This document shows positions 27,307 through 36,209 of a stretch of 64,000 nt of DNA, in pieces (positions within the stretch are counted from its first letter, which is position 1; every line of letters starts with the position of its first letter). The translations under genes and the position numbers were made by a program. A model generated the notes under the pieces. It was given only the letters and a program-made list of their open reading frames with translations, did no database searches and was not told the origin of the DNA. Origin of the DNA: Micrococcales bacterium (lineage in GTDB: Bacteria > Actinomycetota > Actinomycetes > Actinomycetales > Cellulomonadaceae); assembly GCA_009779195.1 (NCBI GenBank), contig WRET01000003.1:1-64000 (forward strand). The letters run 5' to 3'.

Positions 27307-27489
27307 ATGGCACAACGTACCGTCGTCACCACACACTCGGACTTCTCCGGCGAGCCGGGAGCAGTCACCGTTCGGTTCGCCTTCGAGGACACCCGTTGGG
27401 AGATCGACCTGACTCCGGCCGAACGTGAGGCCTTCGTCAGAGTGATCGCCCCCTACACAGAGAAGGCACGCCGCGCACCGCGGCGCTAA
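27307..27489 (+). CDS. Lsr2 N-terminal (dimerisation) domain-only protein
   Basis: A 60-residue protein that matches the N-terminal half of Lsr2, the H-NS-like actinobacterial nucleoid protein: MAQRTVVTTHSDFSGEP, TVRFAFEDTRWEIDLTPAE, VIAPYTEKARR. Full Lsr2 has ~110 residues with a C-terminal AT-hook-like DNA-binding domain (RGR motif); that half is missing, and the ~350 bases downstream hold no readable remnant. It could form mixed dimers with a full Lsr2 elsewhere and modulate it, as truncated H-NS relatives do; this is inference. The start codon lacks a strong ribosome site. Confidence 0.72.
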   Translation: MAQRTVVTTHSDFSGEPGAVTVRFAFEDTRWEIDLTPAEREAFVRVIAPYTEKARRAPRR

Positions 27490-27843
27490 GCTCGCTTCGT
27501 GGCAAGCCGCTCCGCGGGCCGTCTCGTCGGCTGGTTGCGGCTGTTGTGGTGCCCTGAGGTCGCCTGAGCGGGGCCGAGAACCGGCGGGCTGGCCCGAGCT
27601 GGGTCTTCGGTCCTGCGGTAGCTGAGCTGTTCGGGGGTTCCGTCTCGTCCAAGGGGCGGAAGTAACCAGTCTGGACGGGTCATCTGGTAGGAAGACCCAA
27701 AGGTATGGTTCGCCACCTATGCTAAGCTCGGTCCGAACGCAGTCGGTGCAGTCCGGGCGTCGCCGTCCACATCGACGAGCGTTGTGGACGACCCGAGGGT
27801 CACCGAACCGACATCAAACGACAACGACAGAGAACGGTCAGCG
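27490..27843. other. 354-bp intergenic region with weak promoter signals
   Basis: No gene-like frame is seen. A possible -10 (TATGCT, 27718-27723) lies ~120 bp upstream of the lipoprotein start; no good -35 is evident. The final ~60 bases are A-rich and include an in-frame GTG (27784) that could extend the lipoprotein N-terminus. Confidence 0.4.
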
Positions 27844-28590
27844 ATGAGCAAGCAGGTTCCGGCGCGCCCAACGTGGCGGTGGGTGCCGAGTCTGGCGCGA
27901 GCCGGGTCTCACCGACGCTCAGCGTCCAAGGGCGGCGCAGTCGTGGCAACGGTCGTCCTGCTCGTCCTGGGGGTGTCTGGGTGTGTCGAGTCTGGCGAGG
28001 CGTCCCGCCCGACCGAGTCGGTGACGACGCAGCAGCAGGCAGCGGAATCGTCGTCGGCCAGCGTCGCCTTCGCCGACTTCCCCATGACCTTTGGGTATGC
28101 CAACCCTGCCGAGGGATGGTCGACCACTCTCATGGTGAGCGCGAAGGGGCGTTTTACCGGCCACTACAACAAATGGGCGACGGGCGAGGTCGGCCCGGAC
28201 TTCCCGAACGGCACCCAGTACGTGTGCGACTTTGCCGGGAAGTTTGTCGAGGTAAAGCCGGCCGGTGATTCTCAGTTCTCGATGCGCGTCGAAGGCCTGC
28301 GGATCACCTCCGACCCCGCCGACCCCAAGAACCCGACGACCGAGGGTGTTCGCACCCAATACTGCGAGATCGGTTCCGACCCGGTCGGTTTCACCAGTGC
28401 TGACGAGTTCCTCCTCTTCCGGCCCGCCAAGAAGGTCGCCGGTCTGCCCGAAGGGTACGTCGCCTGGGTTTTCCCCGCCGGTGCTCCCTCCGAGACCCTG
28501 GGTTTCTACGGCCTGTACAACGTCGCCGGGAACGAGTCGTTCCGCGGTGGAAACGGGCTGACGTCCGACGGCGAAGACACGGGTATGTGA
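27844..28590 (+). CDS. Secreted lipoprotein of unknown function
   Basis: A 248-residue lipoprotein. An unusually long basic n-region (~30 residues) precedes a hydrophobic core and a lipobox ending at Cys47 (VLGVSGC). The mature part begins with a Ser/Thr/Gln-rich tether, then a globular domain with two Cys residues (YVCDF and YCEIG) that may form a disulfide outside the cell. I do not recognise the domain. ATG 27844 is chosen because an upstream GTG start would lengthen an already long n-region. The gene sits just upstream of smc, but smc appears to have its own promoter. Confidence 0.7.
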   Translation: MSKQVPARPTWRWVPSLARAGSHRRSASKGGAVVATVVLLVLGVSGCVESGEASRPTESVTTQQQAAESSSASVAFADFPMTFGYANPAEGWSTTLMVSAKGRFTGHYNKWATGEVGPDFPNGTQYVCDFAGKFVEVKPAGDSQFSMRVEGLRITSDPADPKNPTTEGVRTQYCEIGSDPVGFTSADEFLLFRPAKKVAGLPEGYVAWVFPAGAPSETLGFYGLYNVAGNESFRGGNGLTSDGEDTGM

Positions 28591-28663
28591 CCTCACGCCG
28601 TCGTCGGGTGCGCGTCGGGGCGTACGGCGGCTGCTCGCCGACGTAGGGGCCGACGGGGTACTG

Positions 28664-28683
28664 GTGCACCGGTGCACTAGGCT
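28664..28683 (+). promoter_or_regulatory. Palindrome and -10 element in front of smc
   Basis: A perfect 14-bp palindrome GTGCACCGGTGCAC (28664-28677) directly abuts a TAGGCT -10 hexamer (28678-28683), which ends six bases before the smc GTG. A dimeric regulator bound here would cover the -10/-35 spacer. smc looks leaderless. Confidence 0.5.
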
Positions 28684-28689
28684 CTGCCC

Positions 28690-31600
28690 GTGCACCTCAA
28701 GACGTTGACCCTGCGCGGGTTCAAGTCGTTCGCCTCGGCGACGGCTCTGAGCTTCGAGCCTGGGATCACCTGCGTCGTGGGGCCCAACGGGTCGGGAAAG
28801 TCCAACGTGGTCGACGCGCTGGCCTGGGTGATGGGGGAGCAGGGCGCCAAGTCGTTGCGCGGCGGGTCCATGGAAGACGTGATCTTCGCCGGCACCGCCG
28901 GACGAGCGCCCCTGGGCCGCGCAGAGGTCGCGCTGACCATCGACAACACCGACGGGGCGCTGCCGATCGAGTACACCGAGGTGACGATCTCGCGCACCTT
29001 GTTCCGCAGCGGCGGGTCGGACTACGCGATCAACGGGCACGGGTGCCGGTTGCTGGACATCCAAGAGCTGCTCTCCGACTCTGGGCTCGGCCGGGAGATG
29101 CACGTCATCGTCGGGCAGGGGCGGCTCGACGCGATCTTGCGCGCCACCCCTGAGGAGCGGCGCGGGTTCGTCGAAGAGGCCGCAGGTGTCCTCAAGCACC
29201 GGCGCCGCAAGGAGAAAGCGCTGCGCAAGCTTGACGCCATGCAGGCCAACATGGTGCGCGTCGGCGACCTCACCGCCGAGCTGCGGCGCCAGATGGGACC
29301 GTTGGGACGCCAGGCCGAGATGGCCCGCAAGGCCGCTGTGGTGCAGGCCGACCTGCGTGACGCCAAAGCCCGCCTCCTGGCCGACGAGCTGGTCCAGCTC
29401 ACCGCCCAGATGACCCAAGAGCTGGCCGACGAGACCGCCCTGCGCGAACGTCGTGACCAGGTCGAGGCCGGGCTCCACCAGGCCCGCGGCCACGTCGCCG
29501 ACCTCGAGCTCGCTGCCGCGCAGGCCGCGCCGCACGCACGTGAGACCTCCGAGGTGTGGTACCGGCTGTCGGCTCTGCGCGAACGTCTGCGCGGCACGGT
29601 GTCCATGGCCGCCGACCGTGCCCGCCTGCTCGGCGAGGCGACCGAGCAGCGCACCGGTAGTGACCCTGACGACCTGGCCGCCCAGGCGGCCCGTGTCCGT
29701 TCCGCCGAGGCTGAGATCCTCTCCGAGGTGGACCTGGCCAAAGCCTCGCTCACCGGCGCGGTCACCGCGCGCGAACAGCTCGAAGATGGAGCTGGCGGCG
29801 CCGAACGCGACCTGGCGGCGCTGCTGCGGGCCGCCGCCGACCGTCGCGAAGGGGTGGCCAGGCTCGCTGGCCAGGTCGCTGCCCGGCGTTCGCGCCTGGA
29901 AGCCACCGCTGGCGAGATCGGCCGGCTCCGCGAGGGGTTGGAAGCCGCCGAACGACGCGGTCGGGAGGCAAGCGCCCAGTTCACCGCCATGGAAGCCCAG
30001 GCAGCAGGTGCCGAGGCGGGCGAGGTGGGTCTGGACGCCGCCCACGAAGCAGCGGTCGCGGCCCTCGACGCCGCCAGTGCGCAGGTCGCCTCGCTCGTGG
30101 CGGGGCTCGCCGAGGCGGAGAAAGAGCGCGACGCCCAGCGCAACCGCGCCGAGACCCTTGCGCTGTCCCTCCTGCGCAAAGACGGCGCCGGGGCGCTGCT
30201 GGCCGCCGACCGTCCGCTGGGAGCCCTCGGGTCGGTCGCTGCCATGCTCGCTGTGGCCCCCGACGACGAGGAGGCGATCGTCGCCGCGCTCGGCGCCCTG
30301 GCCGACGCTGTCGTCGTGGAGTCGGTCGACGCTGCTGTCGACGCCATCCGCTACCTGCGTGAGACCGACGCAGGGCGGGCCAGCCTCGTCGTCGCTCCAG
30401 CGTCCACCAGCCCGGCTGGCGCGGCGGCCGGTGCGCTGCCCGGTGGGGCGTCGTGGGCTGTCGACCTGGTGCTCACCCCTGAACGGCTCACCGGTTCGGC
30501 GCGGGCGCTGCTGTCGGGGGTGGTCGTCGTCGACGACCTGGCCACCGCCCGGGCGCTGCTGGCCGAACGCCCCGAGCTGACGGTCGCCACCCGCGCCGGG
30601 GACGTGCTGGCCACGCACCGTGCGTCCGGCGGGTCCGCCTCGGCCCCCAGCGCCCTGCACCTGCAGGCTGCTCTGGACGAAGCCCGTACCGCAGCCGACG
30701 CCGCCGCAGCACAGGCCGAGCAGACCACGTTCGCACTGGTCAACGCTCGTGAGGCCGAGCGCGAAGCCACAGCCCGCCACGACGAGACCCTCGCCCAGCT
30801 GCACGAGTCGGACGCAGCACTGGCTGCCGTCGCCGAACAGCTCGGGCACCTGGGGTCGGTCAGCCGCGCCGCCGCCGCCGAGGCCGAACGGGTCCGCGCC
30901 TCCCTCGACGCCGCAGCGAACACCGAAGCCGAAGACGCCGCCGCGCTGGCAGGGCTGACCGAACGCCTCGCCGCAGCCCAGGCCGAACCAGCCCAGCACG
31001 AGCACCTGGTTGCGCAAGCCACGACAGCGCGTGACGAAGCTGCCCAGGCCGCGTCTGCGGGCCGTGCACGCGAGACCGAAGCCCGCCTGACCCTGCGCAC
31101 CGCCGAAGAACGCGCCAGGGCGATGGCCGGGCGTGCCCAGTCCCTCGAACGCGCCGCCGCCGCCGAACGCGAAGCCCGCGAACGTGCCGCCGCCCGCGAG
31201 CGCCAGCGTGCCGAGGACGCCAGGGTCGCCTGTGCGGTCCACGACGCCACCGTGCACACCCTGACCCTGGCCGAACAGGCCCTGGCAGCCGCCGGGGACG
31301 AACGCGCCGCCGCGGAGGCGGCCCGGGCTGCCCGCGAGACCGAGCTTGCTGCCGCCCGGGCAGCCGTCGAGACCCAGGCCCGTGAGCTGGCCGAGCTGAC
31401 CGATGTCGCCCACCGCGACGAGGTGGCCCGGGCTGCGCAGGTCGCACGTGCCGAACAGCTGCACGAGCGCTGCACCGTCGAGCTGGGGATGGACCCGCAG
31501 GTCCTGGCCGACGAGTTCGGCCCCGACCAGATGGTCCCTGTGCTGCCCGAACCTGAAGACGGCCCTGCCACACGCCCGTACGTGCGGGCCGAGCAGGAAA

Positions 31601-32244
31601 AACGTCTGCGGGCTGCCGAACGTGCCCTGCACCAGCTCGGCAAGGTCAACCCTCTGGCCCTGGAGGAGTTCGCCGCGCTGGAAGAGCGGCACAAGTTCCT
31701 CGTCGACCAGCTGGCGGACCTGAAGAAGTCCAAGGCGGACCTGCTGCAGATCGTCGCGGATATCGACGAACGCGTCTTGGAGGTGTTCACCTCGGCCTTC
31801 ACCGACACCCAGGCTGCGTTCGCGCAGATCTTCCCCCGGCTCTTCCCCGGCGGTGAGGGCAGGCTCGTCGCCACCGACCCCGACGACATGCTCACCACCG
31901 GTATCGAGGTCGAGGCGCGCCCGGCAGGCAAGAAAGTCAAACGGCTGTCCTTGCTCTCTGGTGGTGAGAGGTCCCTGGCGGCAGTGGCGATGCTCGTGGC
32001 GATCTTCAAAGCCCGGCCTAGTCCGTTCTACGTCCTCGACGAGGTCGAAGCCGCCCTGGACGACACGAACCTTGGCCGCCTCTTGGAAGTCCTGCGTGAG
32101 CTCCAGTCCGATTCTCAGCTCATTGTCGTCACCCACCAAAAACGCACGATGGAGATCGCCGACGCTCTTTACGGTGTTTCCATGCGCGACGACGGCATCA
32201 GCCAGATCATCTCCCAGCGTCTGCGCGAGTCCGCCACCGTGTGA
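28690..32244 (+). CDS. smc: Chromosome segregation ATPase SMC
   Basis: A 1184-residue SMC protein. Head part 1: MHLKTLTLRGFKSFA, Walker A GPNGSGKSNVVDALAW. A first coiled-coil arm of Ala/Glu/Arg heptads runs to about residue 500. The hinge (~500-640) includes LGALGSVAAMLAVAPDDEEA and GVVVVDDLATARALLAE. The second arm follows, then head part 2 with the ABC signature LLSGGERSLAAVAML, Walker B FYVLDEVEAALDDTN and VVTHQKRTM. It works with ScpA/ScpB, not encoded here, in chromosome compaction and segregation. Length and layout are normal for actinobacteria. Confidence 0.97.
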   Translation: MHLKTLTLRGFKSFASATALSFEPGITCVVGPNGSGKSNVVDALAWVMGEQGAKSLRGGSMEDVIFAGTAGRAPLGRAEVALTIDNTDGALPIEYTEVTISRTLFRSGGSDYAINGHGCRLLDIQELLSDSGLGREMHVIVGQGRLDAILRATPEERRGFVEEAAGVLKHRRRKEKALRKLDAMQANMVRVGDLTAELRRQMGPLGRQAEMARKAAVVQADLRDAKARLLADELVQLTAQMTQELADETALRERRDQVEAGLHQARGHVADLELAAAQAAPHARETSEVWYRLSALRERLRGTVSMAADRARLLGEATEQRTGSDPDDLAAQAARVRSAEAEILSEVDLAKASLTGAVTAREQLEDGAGGAERDLAALLRAAADRREGVARLAGQVAARRSRLEATAGEIGRLREGLEAAERRGREASAQFTAMEAQAAGAEAGEVGLDAAHEAAVAALDAASAQVASLVAGLAEAEKERDAQRNRAETLALSLLRKDGAGALLAADRPLGALGSVAAMLAVAPDDEEAIVAALGALADAVVVESVDAAVDAIRYLRETDAGRASLVVAPASTSPAGAAAGALPGGASWAVDLVLTPERLTGSARALLSGVVVVDDLATARALLAERPELTVATRAGDVLATHRASGGSASAPSALHLQAALDEARTAADAAAAQAEQTTFALVNAREAEREATARHDETLAQLHESDAALAAVAEQLGHLGSVSRAAAAEAERVRASLDAAANTEAEDAAALAGLTERLAAAQAEPAQHEHLVAQATTARDEAAQAASAGRARETEARLTLRTAEERARAMAGRAQSLERAAAAEREARERAAARERQRAEDARVACAVHDATVHTLTLAEQALAAAGDERAAAEAARAARETELAAARAAVETQARELAELTDVAHRDEVARAAQVARAEQLHERCTVELGMDPQVLADEFGPDQMVPVLPEPEDGPATRPYVRAEQEKRLRAAERALHQLGKVNPLALEEFAALEERHKFLVDQLADLKKSKADLLQIVADIDERVLEVFTSAFTDTQAAFAQIFPRLFPGGEGRLVATDPDDMLTTGIEVEARPAGKKVKRLSLLSGGERSLAAVAMLVAIFKARPSPFYVLDEVEAALDDTNLGRLLEVLRELQSDSQLIVVTHQKRTMEIADALYGVSMRDDGISQIISQRLRESATV

Positions 32245-32361
32245 CTGGCTGGGTTCGTCCCTGCTGCTCGTGCCTGGTGGCAGTGTCTGGCCCGCGGCGC
32301 GCTGACCTGCCAGGTCGTGTTTCGAGAGGCGCGGACCGGGCCTGTCGGCGAGAATCGAGAC

Positions 32362-33285
32362 GTGCTCTTGGTCGTCCTCGCAACCACTGTGACGATCGCG
32401 GCGGCATCGGTGTTCCGGGTTGCCTACCTCAGCTCCGAGAGAGCCCCCCGGCCGCAAGAGTCCAGGTTACGAGCGTTGCGCAACGGGTTCCAGAGGCGTC
32501 CTGCCCGTCGGACGTGGCAGGTCGACGTGCCGCTGGCCGACCTGATCGGCGACCGGTTCGACGACTACCAGGCCGAGGCCGCCCCGTTTGCCGCGTTCGA
32601 CCGCGCGCGCCAGCGGGCCGTGGAACAGGCGGCCCGGACCTCCGGCTTTGCGGCGATGGCGGCGGACCACGATATCCCACCCGAGCCAGTCTTGGATCGT
32701 GGTGGGCAGCCGTCGGCCAGCGAGGTGTTTTTTGGCACGTCGTTCCCGCCTGCGGGGCTCGAGCCTGTCGAGTCGGTGTTTCCTGCGACGATGTTCTCCG
32801 AGCCAGAGCTGGCCGAACCATTTTTCCCCGCGACAGCTTTCGCAGGGCCAGAACCTGTCGAGTCGTTGTTCCCGACAACGTGGTTCGCCGAACCAGAACC
32901 GGTGGAGTCGTTGTTCCCTGCGACAATGTTCGAGCAGGTGGAGTCGCCGCAGGACGAAGACCGGTCGTACGCACCGACACCCGGCCAGGGGTCATTGTTC
33001 GGTGAGCCGGACCCGCGTTCGGCCGAGCTTGTGGTGCCGGACCCCCAACCGTCCTCCACGGCCACCCCGGCTGACGAGCAACCAGGCGCCGCGCTGGTGG
33101 CCGGACCTGCTGGTGAGGGCGGACCAGCCGCCGAGCCGACAGGCACATCCGCGCAGGCCGGACCCGCGGCGGGCGAACCCGTGCGCAAACCGAAGCAGAC
33201 CCGCAAGTCTGGGCGGGTTCCCGCACCAAAACCCGCACCTGACGCGGACAAGCCCGCGACCACTGCCGGCAGATCACGCGCCTGA
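32362..33285 (+). CDS. Membrane-anchored Pro/Glu-rich protein with four 15-residue repeats
   Basis: About 307 residues from GTG 32362. Residues 1-20 form a single hydrophobic helix (LLVVLATTVTIAAASVF); the rest is soluble. Residues ~135-194 hold four tandem 15-residue units of the type PVESLFPTTWFAEPE. The C-terminus is a low-complexity Pro/Ala/Gly region ending in a Lys/Arg/Pro-rich basic tail. No known domain is visible. It lies between smc and ftsY; nucleoid or membrane tethering can be imagined from the basic tail but is unsupported. A GTG at 32317 would only add a short leader. Confidence 0.6.
   Translation: MLLVVLATTVTIAAASVFRVAYLSSERAPRPQESRLRALRNGFQRRPARRTWQVDVPLADLIGDRFDDYQAEAAPFAAFDRARQRAVEQAARTSGFAAMAADHDIPPEPVLDRGGQPSASEVFFGTSFPPAGLEPVESVFPATMFSEPELAEPFFPATAFAGPEPVESLFPTTWFAEPEPVESLFPATMFEQVESPQDEDRSYAPTPGQGSLFGEPDPRSAELVVPDPQPSSTATPADEQPGAALVAGPAGEGGPAAEPTGTSAQAGPAAGEPVRKPKQTRKSGRVPAPKPAPDADKPATTAGRSRA
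32764..32943 (+). repeat. Four in-frame 45-bp tandem repeats
   Basis: Units at 32764-32808, 32809-32853, 32854-32898 and 32899-32943 encode (P/L)(V/A)E(S/P)xFP(A/T)TxF-type 15-mers; the second is the most diverged. The exact 45-bp period keeps the frame and suggests expansion by slippage or unequal crossing over. Confidence 0.85.
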
Positions 33286-33361
33286 CCCTGTGCAGGCGTG
33301 ACCTGAGCCCCATGGCGCGCCGAGCTGGTCCCAACCCGGTTCCGCGGGTCAGACTGTGGGG

Positions 33362-34546
33362 GTGAACGAGATTGTGACCTGGGTGCTGGTCGTCGTCGTC
33401 CTCGCGGTCGGTGCGGTTGCGGGGCTGGTTCTGCTCCGCGGACGCAAGACGCCGCCCCCGCCCGTACCCGAAACGGTTCCCGCCGAGACAGCTGTCACCA
33501 AGACGTCCGCCGCTGAGGCTGTCGAGACCGTCGAGCCTGGACCTGAGGCGCCCGCCGAGCCTGAGGTACCTGCTGAGCCTGAAGCACCGGCCCTGGACAA
33601 GCCTGAACCCAGCGCAGGACGGTTCGTACGCCTGCGCCAGCGCCTGGCGCGTTCCGGGTCGCCGCTGGGCGCCAAGATGCTCGCCGTCTTGTCGCGCGAC
33701 CACCTGAGCGACGACGACTGGGACGAGCTGGAAGAGACCCTGCTGCTCGCTGACGTCGGTGCCGGGCCGACCGGTGAGCTCATCGACGCTTTGCGTACCC
33801 AGGCGCGCGCTGACGGCCTGGCTGACGTCGGTGCGACACGTGCCGCGCTGCGCGACCAGCTCGTCGCCCTCGTCGACCCCACCCTCGACCGGTCCCTGGC
33901 CACCACCCCCACCACCGACGACGAGGGCACCAAACGCCCCGCCGTGGTCCTCGTCGTGGGGGTCAACGGCACCGGCAAGACCACGACCATCGGCAAGCTC
34001 GCGCGCCTGCTGGTCGCCGACGGGTCGACAGTGGTGCTCGGCGCAGCGGACACGTTCCGTGCCGCCGCCGCCGACCAGCTCGCGACCTGGGGGTCACGGG
34101 TCGGGGTGGCCACAGTCCGCGCCGACCGTGACGGTGCCGACCCGGCCTCGGTCGCGTTCGACGCGGTGCGCACCGGTAAGCAGGACGGCACCGACGTGGT
34201 GCTCCTGGACACCGCCGGACGGTTGCAGAACAAAGCCGGGCTCATGGACGAGCTGGGCAAGATCGTCAAGGTCGCCTCCCGCGAGGCGCCCCTCGACGAG
34301 GTGCTGCTCGTCCTGGACGCGACCACCGGCCAGAACGGCCTGACCCAGGCCCGGGTGTTCGCGCAGGTCGCAGGTGTCACCGGGATCGTGCTGACCAAGC
34401 TGGACGGTACTGCCAAAGGCGGGATCGTCATCGCTGTGCAGCGTGAGCTGGGTGTGCCGGTCAAGCTGGTCGGCCTCGGCGAGGGTCCCGACGACCTGGC
34501 CCCCTTCGACGCCGAGGCTTTCGTCGACGGCATCCTCGACGCCTGA
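33362..34546 (+). CDS. ftsY: Signal recognition particle receptor FtsY
   Basis: A 394-residue SRP GTPase. A transmembrane or membrane-inserting N-terminal helix (residues ~4-24) is followed by a Pro/Glu/Ala-rich acidic A-domain, the N-domain, and the G-domain with P-loop GVNGTGKTT (200-208), insertion-box region AADTFRAAAADQL, LLDTAGRLQNK, VLDATTGQNG, TKLDGTAKGG and GLGEGPDDL. Partner is Ffh (next gene). GTG 33362 is preferred; GTG 33356 is two codons upstream. The two genes are 59 bp apart, with GGGAGG before ffh. Confidence 0.96.
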   Translation: MNEIVTWVLVVVVLAVGAVAGLVLLRGRKTPPPPVPETVPAETAVTKTSAAEAVETVEPGPEAPAEPEVPAEPEAPALDKPEPSAGRFVRLRQRLARSGSPLGAKMLAVLSRDHLSDDDWDELEETLLLADVGAGPTGELIDALRTQARADGLADVGATRAALRDQLVALVDPTLDRSLATTPTTDDEGTKRPAVVLVVGVNGTGKTTTIGKLARLLVADGSTVVLGAADTFRAAAADQLATWGSRVGVATVRADRDGADPASVAFDAVRTGKQDGTDVVLLDTAGRLQNKAGLMDELGKIVKVASREAPLDEVLLVLDATTGQNGLTQARVFAQVAGVTGIVLTKLDGTAKGGIVIAVQRELGVPVKLVGLGEGPDDLAPFDAEAFVDGILDA

Positions 34547-34605
34547 CCTCCAGCCTGGGCCCGATACTGTAGGTGGGTCTGCACACAACGTCTGGGAGGT
34601 CCGCG

Positions 34606-36192
34606 GTGTTCGCCACCTTGTCCGACAGGCTCACCGCCACGTTCCGCACCCTGCGCACGAGGGGACGGCTGTCCGAGGCCGATGTCGACACCACGGTGCG
34701 CGAGATCCGCCGTGCCCTGCTCGACGCCGACGTCGCGCTGCCTGTGGTCCGGTCGTTCACCGCGGCGGTGCGCGAACGGGCGCTGTCGGCGGAGGTGTCG
34801 CAGGCGCTGAACCCGGCCCAGCAGGTCGTCAAGATCGTCCACGACGAGCTCGTGACCGTCCTCGGCGGGGCCACCCGTGAATTGCAGTTCGCCAAGAACC
34901 CGCCCACCGTCGTCCTCCTCGCTGGCTTGCAGGGTGCTGGTAAGACGACGCTGGCCGGCAAGCTCGCCTTGTGGCTGCGCGAGGAGGGCCACACCCCGCT
35001 GCTCGTCGCCGCTGACCTCCAGCGGCCCAACGCTGTCACCCAGCTGCAGGTCGTCGGCGAGCAGGCGGGGGTGCCGGTGTTCGCCCCACACCCCGGCAAC
35101 CAAGGCGGCGGCGACGCCATGCCTGTGGGTGCCGACCCGGTCGCGGTGGCCCGCGCCGGTGTGGTCCAGGCTCGCGAGAAGATGTACGACGTCGTCATCG
35201 TCGACACCGCCGGACGCCTGGGTGTCGACGAGGAGATGATGGCCCAGGCTGCGGCCATCCGTGACGCCACCACCCCTGACGAGGTCCTGTTCGTCGTCGA
35301 CGCCATGATCGGCCAGGACGCGGTGAACACCGCCCGCGCGTTCGCCGACGGTGTGGGGTTCACCGGTGTCGTGCTGTCCAAGCTCGACGGTGACGCACGC
35401 GGTGGTGCGGCCCTGTCGGTCACCCAGGTCACCGGCGCGCCGGTGCTGTTCGCGTCCACCGGTGAGAAGCTCGCCGACCTGGAGGTGTTCCACCCCGACC
35501 GGATGGCCTCGCGGATCCTCGACATGGGTGACGTGCTCACCCTCATCGAGCAGGCCGAGAAGACGTTCGACGCCGAACAAGCCGAGAAGTTCGCCGAAAA
35601 GCTCGTCAAAGGCGAAGACTTCACCCTCGCGGACTTCCTGTCCCAGCTCCAGCAGATCCGCGGGGCCGGACCGTTGAAGAAGATGCTCGGGATGCTGCCC
35701 GGTATGGGCCAGATGCGTGAGGCTCTCGACTCGTTCGACGAGCGTGAGGTGGACCGGGTCGAAGCGATCATCCAGTCCATGACCCCCGCCGAACGGGCCA
35801 ACCCGAAGATCCTCAACGGTTCACGCCGGTCGCGGATCGCCGCAGGGTCCGGCACCCGGGTCTCGGATATCAACGAGCTCATGACCAGGTTCGACGCCGC
35901 CCAGACCATGATGCGCCAGATGGCCCGCGGCGGGGGGATGCCAGGTATGCCTGGGATGGGCCGTATGCCCGGTTCGGGCAAGAAAGCCAAAGGCCGCAGC
36001 GCCCAGGCCCCCAGACGCGTCAAAGGAAAGTCCGGGAACCCCGCGAAGCGCGCCGAGCAAGAACGCGCCGCCCGCACCCGTGCCTCCGGTGGTCCCGCCG
36101 TGGCGCCCGGGTCGTCGTTCGGGCTTGGCGCCCAGCCTGACCCCAGCCAGTTCGAAGTCCCCGAAGGCCTTGACCGTTTCCTCAAAGGCTGA
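34606..36192 (+). CDS. ffh: Signal recognition particle protein Ffh
   Basis: A 528-residue SRP54 homolog. GTG 34606 has GGGAGG seven bases upstream. NG domain: P-loop GLQGAGKTT (107-115), ADLQRPNAVTQL, VDTAGRLGVDEEMM, VVDAMIGQDAVN, SKLDGDARGGAALS, ASTGEKLADLEVFHPDRMASRILDMGD. M domain follows with EKFAEKLVKGEDFTLADFLSQL, RRSRIAAGSGT and methionine-rich FDAAQTMMRQM, then a basic tail. It binds 4.5S RNA and signal sequences and docks on FtsY. The C-terminus is slightly longer than in E. coli, usual for actinobacteria. Confidence 0.97.
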   Translation: MFATLSDRLTATFRTLRTRGRLSEADVDTTVREIRRALLDADVALPVVRSFTAAVRERALSAEVSQALNPAQQVVKIVHDELVTVLGGATRELQFAKNPPTVVLLAGLQGAGKTTLAGKLALWLREEGHTPLLVAADLQRPNAVTQLQVVGEQAGVPVFAPHPGNQGGGDAMPVGADPVAVARAGVVQAREKMYDVVIVDTAGRLGVDEEMMAQAAAIRDATTPDEVLFVVDAMIGQDAVNTARAFADGVGFTGVVLSKLDGDARGGAALSVTQVTGAPVLFASTGEKLADLEVFHPDRMASRILDMGDVLTLIEQAEKTFDAEQAEKFAEKLVKGEDFTLADFLSQLQQIRGAGPLKKMLGMLPGMGQMREALDSFDEREVDRVEAIIQSMTPAERANPKILNGSRRSRIAAGSGTRVSDINELMTRFDAAQTMMRQMARGGGMPGMPGMGRMPGSGKKAKGRSAQAPRRVKGKSGNPAKRAEQERAARTRASGGPAVAPGSSFGLGAQPDPSQFEVPEGLDRFLKG

Positions 36193-36209
36193 CCGCACAG
36201 GAGCGCACC

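Noticed and set aside
27919..32457. A 1512-codon open frame antisense to smc
   Set aside because: It is a high-GC shadow of smc: Gly/Arg/His-rich, no ribosome site, no domain, while smc reads through with all motifs.
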